From an uncultured Caulobacter sp. (GTDB lineage Bacteria; Pseudomonadota; Alphaproteobacteria; Caulobacterales; Caulobacteraceae), in the NCBI GenBank assembly GCA_937991555.1, contig CALKHU010000081.1:1-12005 (forward strand): a stretch of DNA of 12,005 nucleotides, written 5' to 3'. The position numbers and the translations under genes are program-made. Below the pieces are notes generated by a model. That model was not told the origin of the DNA. It saw nothing but the letters and a program-made list of their open reading frames with translations, and did no database searches. Of this stretch, positions 1 to 5,539 are shown in pieces; position 1 is the first letter of the stretch, and the number at the start of each line of letters is the position of its first letter.

Positions 1-267
1 GCGGCTCATGCCCGGCTTGCGCGGCACGCCGGCGGTGACGATGCAGACGTCGGCGCCGGCGATGTCGGCGTAGTCGTTGGCGCCCTTCAGGGCGACGTCC
101 TTGCCGAACACGGCGCTGGCCTCGGCGATGTCGAGCGCCTTGCCCTGCGGGGTGCCCTCGGCGATGTCGAACAGGATCACGTCGCCCAGTTCCTCGCGCG
201 CGGCGATGTGGGCCAGGGTGCCGCCGATCATGCCGGCGCCGATGAGGGCGATCTTCGCGCGAGCCAT
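1..267 (-). CDS. mdh: Malate dehydrogenase, N-terminal part (gene runs off the window)
   Basis: Catalyses the NAD-dependent interconversion of malate and oxaloacetate in the TCA cycle, in the cytoplasm. The first 89 residues are present, starting with an ATG at 267. The Rossmann dinucleotide-binding motif GAGMIGG lies at residues 10-16, the acidic residue that normally binds the NAD ribose ends strand 2 (ILFD, D34), and the mobile loop with substrate-binding arginines is visible at [10 protein letters not shown] (residues 80-89). This pattern is typical of the LDH-like malate dehydrogenases of alphaproteobacteria. A GGAG ribosome-binding site sits about 10 bases upstream, and a promoter-like sequence lies further up (306-334). 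The gene is cut by the window edge, not by a mutation. Lactate dehydrogenase is the only real alternative; the overall N-terminal sequence favours malate dehydrogenase. Confidence 0.95.
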
Positions 268-305
268 CTTTTGGCGTCTCCGTCAGTGCGAAAAGGGTCG
301 GCGGC

Positions 306-334
306 GGTCTAGACCCGGCGCGGTTTCGTCTCAA
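306..334 (-). promoter_or_regulatory. Putative sigma-70-type promoter of mdh
   Basis: Reading the minus strand, TTGAGAC (334-328) is followed after 14 bases by TCTAGACC (313-306). These match the Caulobacter housekeeping pattern TTGACGS-N10-14-GCTANAWC at 5 of 7 and 6 of 8 positions. Transcription would start near 299, giving a leader of about 30 bases that contains the GGAG ribosome-binding site. Placement and spacing are good, but the call rests on pattern matching by eye. Confidence 0.45.
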
Positions 335-373
335 GCCTCTTTCGCAAATGCGAAGGGCGGGGCATTACCGCCC

Positions 374-485
374 TGCGTCCTTCGATACGGCCGCTGACGC
401 GGCCTGCTCAGGATGACGCGTGTTTGTAGCCCATCTGATTCCGTCATCCTCAGCACCGTCCACGGGACGCGTGCCGAAGGACGCA
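374..485. repeat. R1 palindromic repeat, inverted pair 1
   Basis: Two copies of a roughly 42-45 bp palindromic unit face each other. The plus-oriented copy is at 374-418 (begins TGCGTCCTTCGA, ends GCTCAGGATGACG) and the minus-oriented copy at 442-485, with a 23-bp spacer. The first copy carries a perfect internal stem, GGCCGC (389-394) with GCGGCC (399-404). The pair fills the gap between the divergent mdh and hydratase genes, and its right end lies only 16 bases before the hydratase start codon, so it is part of that gene's leader or promoter region. The same unit recurs as inverted pairs at 4073-4166 and 5996-6100. Confidence 0.85.
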
Positions 486-501
486 ACGAGGCCGACGCCC
501 C

Positions 502-1551
502 ATGTCCAAGACCGATCCCGGCAACTACTTCGAAGACTTCCGCATCGGCCAGGTGCTGGCCCACGCGACGCCGCGGACGGTCACGGCCGGGGACGTGGCG
601 CTGTACAACGCCCTCTACGGGCCGCGTTTCGCGCTGACTTCGAGCGACGAGTTCGCGCGGTCGTGCGGACTGCCGGCCTCGCCGGTCGACCCGCTGGTCG
701 CCTTCCACATGGTGTTCGGCAAGACGGTGCCCGACATCAGCCTGAACGCCGTCGCCAACCTGGGCTACGCCGAGGGCCTGTTCCTGAAGGCGCTGTATCC
801 CGGCGACACGGTCACCGCGACGAGCGAGGTGATCGGCCTCAAGGAGAACTCCAACCGCAAGACCGGCGTCGTCTACGTGCGCACCACCGGCGTGAACCAG
901 CACGGCGAGCCGGTGCTGCGCTACGTGCGCTGGGTGATGGTCCGCAAGCGGAGCGAGGAGGCCGAGGTGGGCGAGCAGGCGACGCCGAAGCTGGCGGGCG
1001 CCGTGGCCGCGAGCGACCTGGTCGTGCCGGAGGGCCTGGACTTCAGCCGCTATGACTTCGCGCTGGCCGGCGCGCCGCACGCCTTCGAGGACTACGCGGT
1101 CGGCGAGAGGATCGACCACGTCGACGGCATGGCCGTCGAGGAAGCCGAGCACCAGATGGCGACGCGCCTCTACCAGAACACCGCCAAGGTCCACTTCAAC
1201 CAGTATGAGCGCGCCAAGGACCGGACCGGCCGGCGTCTGGTCTACGGCGGGGTGGTGATCTCGACCGCCAAGGCGCTCAGCTTCAACGGCCTGCAGAACG
1301 CGGGGCTGATCCTGGCCATCAACGGCGGGCGGCATGTGAATCCCTATTTCGCCGGCGCGACCGTGTTCGCCTGGAGCGAAGTGCTGGACAAGGCCGACCT
1401 GGGCGAGGGCGTCGGCGCGCTGCGGCTGCGGCTGGTGGCGACCAAGGATCGTCCGTGCACGGACTTCCCGGACAAGGACGAGGCCGGCGCCTATCCGGCC
1501 GAGGTCATCCTCGACTTCGACTACTGGGCGGCGGTTCCGAAACGTGGCTGA
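502..1551 (+). CDS. mch: Mesaconyl-CoA hydratase-like MaoC-family protein
   Basis: Likely hydrates mesaconyl-CoA to beta-methylmalyl-CoA, a step of the ethylmalonyl-CoA pathway for acetyl-CoA assimilation. The 349-residue protein has the double-hotdog layout of this family: an N-terminal hotdog (about 10-160) containing KTVPDISLNAVANLGYAEG and a C-terminal hotdog (about 185-345) containing RLYQNTAKVHFNQ, YGG and NGGRHVNP. Length, the opening MSKTDPGNYFEDF, the block VIGLKENSNRKTGVVYVR and the ending DFDYWAAVPKRG closely resemble Rhodobacter-type Mch as I recall it. The ATG start fits the family N-terminus; a weak GAGG ribosome-binding site precedes it. The last 8 bases overlap the HIT gene, so the two are probably co-translated. 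A CoA ester lyase of the same pathway lies 1.3 kb away on the other strand. A less specific MaoC dehydratase role remains possible; whether ccr and ecm exist in the genome cannot be seen here. Confidence 0.82.
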   Translation: MSKTDPGNYFEDFRIGQVLAHATPRTVTAGDVALYNALYGPRFALTSSDEFARSCGLPASPVDPLVAFHMVFGKTVPDISLNAVANLGYAEGLFLKALYPGDTVTATSEVIGLKENSNRKTGVVYVRTTGVNQHGEPVLRYVRWVMVRKRSEEAEVGEQATPKLAGAVAASDLVVPEGLDFSRYDFALAGAPHAFEDYAVGERIDHVDGMAVEEAEHQMATRLYQNTAKVHFNQYERAKDRTGRRLVYGGVVISTAKALSFNGLQNAGLILAINGGRHVNPYFAGATVFAWSEVLDKADLGEGVGALRLRLVATKDRPCTDFPDKDEAGAYPAEVILDFDYWAAVPKRG

Positions 1552-1969
1552 TTTCGCGCTCGATCCGGCCTTCGAGGCGGGCTCGCTGGCGGTCGGCGAA
1601 CTGCCGCTGTGCCACGTCCGGCTGCAGGACGATGCGCGGTGGCCGTGGCTGATCCTGATCCCGCGGCTGCCCGGCCTTCGCGAGATCGAGGACCTGTCGG
1701 CGGCGGACCGCGCGCGACTGATCGAGGAAACCGTGATGGCCGGCGAGGCCGTCCGCACGATCGGCGTCGCGACGGGATTCGCGGTCGAAAAGATCAACGT
1801 CGGCGCCCTCGGAAACGTCACGCCGCAGCTGCACGTGCATGTCGTCGGGCGCCGGGCGGGCGACGCGGCCTGGGCCGGGCCGGTGTGGGGCGTCGGGGTG
1901 GCGGAGCGGTTTTCGGATGAGGCGCGAGCGGCGGCGGTGGAAGCCGTTCGCGCGAGCCTCGGAATCTGA
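1544..1969 (+). CDS. HIT (histidine triad) family protein
   Basis: HIT proteins are small cytoplasmic nucleotide-binding hydrolases or transferases acting on the alpha-phosphate of nucleotide conjugates; the substrate of this one is unknown. The 141-residue product carries the signature QLHVHVVGR at residues 95-103. Compared with the canonical H-x-H-x-H triad, the first histidine is glutamine (Q95), while the central, normally nucleophilic histidine (H97) and the third (H99) are present. WPWLILIPR (residues 33-41) is the conserved strand before the active site, and the tail AAWAGPVWG (108-116) is typical of this bacterial HIT subgroup. The start is GTG at 1544, overlapping the end of the hydratase gene by 8 bases, so translational coupling is likely. 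The stop codon directly adjoins the R4 element at 1971. Confidence 0.88.
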   Translation: MADFALDPAFEAGSLAVGELPLCHVRLQDDARWPWLILIPRLPGLREIEDLSAADRARLIEETVMAGEAVRTIGVATGFAVEKINVGALGNVTPQLHVHVVGRRAGDAAWAGPVWGVGVAERFSDEARAAAVEAVRASLGI

Positions 1970-1970
1970 C

Positions 1971-2080
1971 GGGGACTGGATGAAGCGGCCCAACGGGCCG
2001 CGCTTCCTGTCCCTCGACAGCCTTCGAACAGAGTTGAGGGGACTGCTATGGGCAATCGCCCCAAGCCGTCCCCGGGTCAG
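1971..2080. repeat. R4 three-hairpin element, copy A, between convergent genes
   Basis: A 110-bp element that aligns along its whole length with 9881-9990. Three stem-loops can be drawn. Arm 1 has outer stem GGGAC (1972-1976) with GTCCC (1999-2003) around the inner hairpin AGCGGCCC-AAC-GGGCCGCGCT. The middle arm is CCTCGAC (2002-2008) with GTTGAGG (2033-2039, one G-T pair), sharing its first base pairs with the end of arm 1. Arm 2 is GGGGAC with GTCCCC around GGGC-AATC-GCCC. The left end starts one base after the HIT stop codon, and the right end contains the stop codon (TGA, 2079-2077) of the minus-strand secreted-protein gene. It is well placed as a bidirectional 3'-end structure, but no T-run follows any stem. 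Confidence 0.85.
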
Positions 2081-2859
2081 TTCCGGCGCATGGTGATCGC
2101 GCGCGTGCCGGTCTCGTCGCTGAGGTCGCCGACCCATGCGCCATCGCTGCTCGCCGTCAGGGTCAGCACCGCGGTCTTGCCGTACACGCGGGTGATGCGG
2201 ATGGTCAGCAGCGAGCCCTGGCGGTCCAGGCTGTCGATCAGGCCCACGCGCCCGGACCCGCCCAGCGCGCGCCAGGCGCCCTCCAGCGGCCCGTAGCCGC
2301 CCCGGTCGACCAGCTGGAACCCGTAGAGGGCCACGCCGTCGGCGCCGCGCACGGTCCAACCGCCGTCGAGCGGACCCTGCAGGCCCTGGGCGCTGGCGGC
2401 CGACCCGCGGATGCGGGCCTCGTAGCCCAGATCCAGCGGCGTGGGCGGGCCGTCGGGCGAGCGGCCGACCTCGTCGATCATCACCGGCCGGTCCAGCATC
2501 GGCCGCTGCGGCGTCGCCGGTCGCAACGTCGGCGCGCCGGGGTCGAAGGGCTGGGCCCGGACATAGCCCGGCGGGGCGGCGGGCGGCGTCGCGGGCGGCG
2601 GCTGCGGCGTCAGGATCGGCGTCGCCGGCTGCGCGCCGGGCATGAAGGGGGCGGACTGAAGGGCCGCGGACGGATCGGACGGACCCGGCTCCGGCTCGGC
2701 CTCGTCGGTGGTCTGGTCCGGGGGCAGGGCCCCGATCAGGTCGCCGATCGGGTCGCCGCCGGGGGCGCCGGTCGGACCTTGCGGCGAGGCCTCCTGCGCC
2801 CCGGCCGCGGTGGCGGCCAGGCTCAGCGTCAGCAGCAGGGCGACGCCGGGACGGATCAA
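2077..2859 (-). CDS. Secreted proline-rich protein of unknown function
   Basis: I do not recognise a characterised family. The 260-residue product begins with a Sec-type signal peptide (IRPGVALLLTLSLAATAAGA, cleavage likely after residue 21 before QEAS). Residues 25-145 are a low-complexity proline/alanine/acidic linker with stretches such as TPQPPPATPP. The C-terminal 115 residues look folded and beta-rich, with three similar turns: LDGGW (164-168), LEGAW (192-196) and SDGAW (238-242). The start is an unusual TTG at 2859, chosen because it follows a GGAGG site by four bases, sits exactly before the signal peptide, and overlaps the upstream lyase stop by two bases (TTGA). No in-frame ATG lies near the signal peptide. 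It is therefore the second gene of an operon with the CoA ester lyase. A periplasmic role is inferred from the signal peptide only. Confidence 0.82.
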   Translation of the reverse strand: MIRPGVALLLTLSLAATAAGAQEASPQGPTGAPGGDPIGDLIGALPPDQTTDEAEPEPGPSDPSAALQSAPFMPGAQPATPILTPQPPPATPPAAPPGYVRAQPFDPGAPTLRPATPQRPMLDRPVMIDEVGRSPDGPPTPLDLGYEARIRGSAASAQGLQGPLDGGWTVRGADGVALYGFQLVDRGGYGPLEGAWRALGGSGRVGLIDSLDRQGSLLTIRITRVYGKTAVLTLTASSDGAWVGDLSDETGTRAITMRRN

Positions 2860-3722
2860 GCGGCCTCCGCCTCGCGGATGGCGTCGGCGACGGCCACGAG
2901 CCGCTTCGCCTGCTCCAGGTGCAGCAGCTCGGTCATCTTGCCCTCGACGCGGATGGCGCCCTTGCCCTGGTTCTCCGGCAGGGCGAAGGCGGCGATCACC
3001 GCGCGGGCGAAGTCGACTTCGCCGGGGGTCGGCGAGAACACGCGGTTGCAGACCTCGATCTGCTTGGGATGGATCAGGGTCTTGCCGTCGAAGCCGAACT
3101 CGACGCCCTGGCGGCAGACGGCCTCCAGCGAGGCGGCGTCCTCGATGTCGTTGTGCACGCCGTCGAGGATCGTCAGGCCATGGATGCGGGCGGCCATCAC
3201 GGCCAGCGACAGGGCGGCGTGGAACGGCTCGCGGCCCGGCGTGATGTGGGCGCGGGTCTCCTTGGCCAGGTCGTTGGTGCCCATCACGAAGGTCGTCAGT
3301 TGCGTCGAGGCGGCCGCCGCAGCGATGCTCTCGACGTTGAAGATCGAGCGGCCGGTCTCGATCATCGCCCAGAGGTCGGTGTCCTCGTGCAGCGGCGCCG
3401 AATAGGCGGCGACGTCGGCGGCGGAATTGACCTTCGGGACCAGGATGGCGTCGGGCCGCGCGGCGGCGGCGGCGCGGATATCGGCCTCGCCCCAGGGGGT
3501 GTCGGCGCCGTTGACGCGGATGACCAGCTCCCGCCGGCCGAAGCCGCCGTCCTTCACCGCCTGGATGGCCTGCTCGCGGGCCGTATCCTTGGCCTCCGGC
3601 GCGACGGCGTCCTCGAGGTCGAGGATGATCACGTCGCACGGCAGGGTCCGCGCCTTCTCGATCGCCTTGGCGTTCGAGGCGGGCATGTACAGGGCGCTGC
3701 GGCGGGGACGTGAGGCGGTCAT
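2856..3722 (-). CDS. CoA ester lyase (malyl-CoA/beta-methylmalyl-CoA lyase or malyl-CoA thioesterase type)
   Basis: A 288-residue member of the HpcH/HpaI-CitE fold family. It carries VIILDLEDAVAP (residues 31-42), the CoA-ester-contacting arginine in VIRVNG (R69), the Mg2+ ligands E122 (MIETG) and D151 (MGTNDLAKE), and FDGKTLIHPKQ (211-221). Members cleave malyl-CoA or methylmalyl-CoA to glyoxylate plus acetyl- or propionyl-CoA, or hydrolyse malyl-CoA. The opening (ALYMPASNAKAIEKARTLPCD) and the ending GKMTELLHLEQAKR look more like the Mcl2 (malyl-CoA thioesterase) branch than the longer Mcl1 lyase, but this cannot be settled by eye. Length fits the family. The ATG at 3722 has only a weak ribosome-binding site; upstream in-frame sequence looks non-coding. 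The stop overlaps the TTG start of the secreted-protein gene. A mesaconyl-CoA hydratase nearby supports a role in the ethylmalonyl-CoA pathway. Confidence 0.9.
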   Translation of the reverse strand: MTASRPRRSALYMPASNAKAIEKARTLPCDVIILDLEDAVAPEAKDTAREQAIQAVKDGGFGRRELVIRVNGADTPWGEADIRAAAAARPDAILVPKVNSAADVAAYSAPLHEDTDLWAMIETGRSIFNVESIAAAAASTQLTTFVMGTNDLAKETRAHITPGREPFHAALSLAVMAARIHGLTILDGVHNDIEDAASLEAVCRQGVEFGFDGKTLIHPKQIEVCNRVFSPTPGEVDFARAVIAAFALPENQGKGAIRVEGKMTELLHLEQAKRLVAVADAIREAEAA

Positions 3723-3796
3723 GGGGGCTCGTGGGGATCCGTGTTCTTGTTGATCCTCTCTACTGTCATCGCGGGCGCGGTGTGAAGTGACGGCGC

Positions 3797-3939
3797 GAAT
3801 CCTCTCCCTCTTGGGAGAGGGGGACCAGCCGGAGGCTGGTGGAGCGGGATGTGCGTGCGGAGGGGATTGGCCGTCGGACGGCGGCGCGTTCCTCTCCACC
3901 ACGCTCCGCGTGGTCCCCCTCTCCCAAGTGGGAGAGGAT
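3797..3939. repeat. R2 two-hairpin repeat, inverted pair 1
   Basis: Two copies of a roughly 45-50 bp unit with two hairpins each, facing one another. The plus-oriented copy (3797-3845) has CCTCTCCC-TCTT-GGGAGAGG (3801-3820) and ACCAGCC-GGA-GGCTGGT (3824-3840). The minus-oriented copy (3891-3939) has ACCACGC-TCC-GCGTGGT (3898-3914) and CCTCTCCC-AAGT-GGGAGAGG (3918-3937). The second hairpin differs in sequence between copies but keeps perfect pairing, which indicates that the structure is conserved rather than the sequence. It lies in the 542-bp gap between the divergent lyase and mtaB genes. A second pair is at 10351-10567. Confidence 0.85.
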
Positions 3940-4072
3940 TGCCGAATTTCGCCCTTCAGCCTTGATGGAACGGGAGCGGGGCGCCCGCCCGCGCCATGCT
4001 CCGCCAAGGCGTCAGGGCGGGGTGTGCCGTGCGGATGCGGACGCGCTCCGAAGGTGCGTGTTCCTACCGCTT
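3940..4072. other. Intergenic stretch between R2 and R1 pairs, no gene seen
   Basis: Unique-looking G+C-rich sequence between two repeat pairs in the long gap before mtaB. An open frame runs through it into mtaB, but its translation is arginine/proline-rich with no family resemblance, and the region contains no recognisable promoter, RNA gene or start signal. I see nothing here beyond spacer sequence. Confidence 0.5.
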
Positions 4073-4166
4073 TGCGTGGTTCGACACGCGCTATGCGCTG
4101 CTCACCATGACAACTCTGGATCAGTCATCCTGAGCAGCAGCCGAAGGCTGCGTGTCGAAGGACGCA
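4073..4166. repeat. R1 palindromic repeat, inverted pair 2
   Basis: The plus-oriented copy is at 4073-4111 (TGCGTGGTTCGACACGCG...GCTGCTCACCATGACA), more diverged than the others. The minus-oriented copy is at 4124-4166 (GTCATCCTGAGCAGC...GAAGGACGCA), with a 12-bp spacer. The second copy has a perfect inner stem GCAGCC (4137-4142) with GGCTGC (4146-4151). The pair lies about 25-100 bases upstream of the putative mtaB promoter. Confidence 0.85.
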
Positions 4167-4189
4167 CCGATCCGGGCGACAAGCGCCGC

Positions 4190-4218
4190 TTCGCGCAGCA
4201 TGACCTCCGTGCTATATC
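4190..4218 (+). promoter_or_regulatory. Putative sigma-70-type promoter of mtaB
   Basis: GCTATATC at 4211-4218 is a perfect match to the Caulobacter -10 pattern GCTANAWC. With 14 bases between, TTCGCGC at 4190-4196 is a fair -35 match (5 of 7 to TTGACGS). Transcription would begin near 4224-4225, immediately before the hairpin at 4230-4249, leaving a leader of about 40 bases ahead of the mtaB ATG. Confidence 0.5.
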
Positions 4219-4229
4219 CCCCGTCCCAA

Positions 4230-4259
4230 GGGCGGCCCATCGGCCGCCCGTCTTTGTTT
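4230..4259 (+). terminator. Terminator-like hairpin in the mtaB leader
   Basis: An eight-base-pair all-G/C stem, GGGCGGCC (4230-4237) and GGCCGCCC (4242-4249), with a four-base loop, is followed by the T-rich run GTCTTTGTTT (4250-4259). This is the usual form of an intrinsic terminator on the plus strand, yet it lies just after the likely start of transcription and five bases before the mtaB start codon, with no plus-strand gene upstream to terminate. It may act as an attenuator or as a structure that controls ribosome access. The T-run is interrupted, so termination would be partial at best. Confidence 0.5.
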
Positions 4260-4264
4260 GCGAC

Positions 4265-5539
4265 ATGACCAAGGCCCTCCCCATCCCCGCCGAGCTCGAG
4301 GACGTGCAGGTCGTCACCTTCGGGTGCCGGCTGAACGCCTATGAGAGCGAGGCCATCCGGGCGCGGGCCGAGGCGGACGGGCTGTCGGACGCGGTGGTGT
4401 TCAACACCTGCGCGGTGACGGGCGAGGCCGTGCGGCAGGCGCGGCAGGCGATCCGTAAGGCGCGGCGCGAGCGGCCGGGGGCCCGGCTGATCGTCACCGG
4501 CTGTGCGGCCCAGATCGACCCGCAGGCCTTCGCCGCCATGCCCGAGGTCGACCTGGTGCTGGGCAACGCCGAGAAGGCGGCCCCCGGCGCGCTGGGCGAC
4601 ACCACCGCGCGGGTGCGGGTCAACGACATCATGAGCGTGCGCGAGACCGCCGGACATCTGGTCGACGGGCTGAAGGACCGGGCGCGCGCCTATGTCGAGG
4701 TCCAGAACGGCTGCGACCACCGCTGCACCTTCTGCATCATTCCGTATGGCCGCGGGAACTCGCGCTCGGCGGCGGCGGGCGAGGTGGTCGAGCAGGTGCG
4801 CCGGCTGACGGCCGAGGGCTATCGCGAGGTGGTGCTGACCGGCGTCGACATCACCAGCTGGGGCGCCGACCTGCCGGGCCAGCCGACGCTGGGCCAGCTG
4901 GTGTCGCGGATCCTGAAGCTGGTTCCCGACCTCCCGCGCCTGCGGCTGTCGTCGATCGACGCGGCCGAGATCGACCCCGACCTGATGCGCTGCCTCGCCA
5001 CCGAGCCGCGGCTGATGCCCTATCTGCACCTGTCGCTGCAGGCCGGCGACGACCTGATCCTGAAGCGGATGAAGCGCCGCCACCTGCGCGCCGACGCGCT
5101 GGCGCTGGTCGCCGACGTGCGGGCCGTGCGGCCGGACACCGCCTTCGGCGCCGACCTGATCGCCGGCTTCCCGACCGAGAGCGACGCGGCGTTCGAGAAC
5201 ACGCTCAAGCTGGTCGAGGAGGCGGGTCTCAGCTTCCTGCACGTCTTCCCCTACAGCGCCCGGCCCGGCACCCCGGCGGCGAAGATGCCGCCCGTGAAGG
5301 GGCCGGTGATCAGGGACCGCGCCCGCCGCCTGCGCGAGGCCGGCGAGGCCGCGCTGCAGCGACATCTGCAGCGCCAGGTCGGCCGCGTGCTGAATGGTCT
5401 GGTCGAACGCGAGGGCTTCGCCCGCGCCGACGACTTCACCGAGATCGCCTTCACCGGCGCGGCGCCTGCGGGCGAGATCGTCCGTATACGGATTACAGGG
5501 TTCGGCGGCGGGCAGGCGGTCGGGGAGGTGGTGGCGTGA
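4265..5539 (+). CDS. mtaB: tRNA (N6-threonylcarbamoyladenosine-37 C2) methylthiotransferase MtaB
   Basis: A radical-SAM enzyme that adds a methylthio group to t6A37 in tRNAs reading ANN codons, giving ms2t6A. The 424-residue protein has all three family domains. The N-terminal MTTase domain carries an iron-sulfur cluster on C21 (TFGCRLNAYES), C49 (FNTCAVTGEA) and C80 (VTGCAAQ). The radical-SAM core has C150-x3-C154-x2-C157 (NGCDHRCTFCIIP). The C-terminal TRAM domain (about 365-424) ends GGGQAVGEVVA. The ATG at 4265 gives the normal N-terminus; the frame stays open upstream, but that translation is not family-like. No clear Shine-Dalgarno sequence precedes it; instead a hairpin ends 15 bases before the ATG. 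The GFA gene overlaps its end by four bases. In many alphaproteobacteria mtaB sits next to dapF and ftsY; here dapF is not adjacent and three genes separate it from ftsY. Confidence 0.95.
   Translation: MTKALPIPAELEDVQVVTFGCRLNAYESEAIRARAEADGLSDAVVFNTCAVTGEAVRQARQAIRKARRERPGARLIVTGCAAQIDPQAFAAMPEVDLVLGNAEKAAPGALGDTTARVRVNDIMSVRETAGHLVDGLKDRARAYVEVQNGCDHRCTFCIIPYGRGNSRSAAAGEVVEQVRRLTAEGYREVVLTGVDITSWGADLPGQPTLGQLVSRILKLVPDLPRLRLSSIDAAEIDPDLMRCLATEPRLMPYLHLSLQAGDDLILKRMKRRHLRADALALVADVRAVRPDTAFGADLIAGFPTESDAAFENTLKLVEEAGLSFLHVFPYSARPGTPAAKMPPVKGPVIRDRARRLREAGEAALQRHLQRQVGRVLNGLVEREGFARADDFTEIAFTGAAPAGEIVRIRITGFGGGQAVGEVVA

Noticed and set aside
331..2064. Long minus-strand open frame (577 codons) opposite the hydratase and HIT genes
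   Set aside because: It is the antisense shadow of two well-supported genes in G+C-rich DNA; the translation is low-complexity Arg/Ala/His-rich with no family resemblance, and it runs through the R1 and R4 repeats.
3797..3939. CRISPR-like array from the repeated CCTCTCC/GGGAGAGG units
   Set aside because: Only two copies per locus, in inverted rather than direct orientation, with irregular spacers and no cas genes.
3839..4264. Possible 142-residue N-terminal extension of mtaB
   Set aside because: The open frame upstream of 4265 passes through R1/R2 repeats and the leader hairpin; MtaB proteins begin close to the TFGCRLN motif, which fits the ATG at 4265.
4121..5365. Minus-strand open frame of 414 codons opposite mtaB
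   Set aside because: Antisense shadow of mtaB, whose domains and catalytic cysteines are complete on the plus strand.
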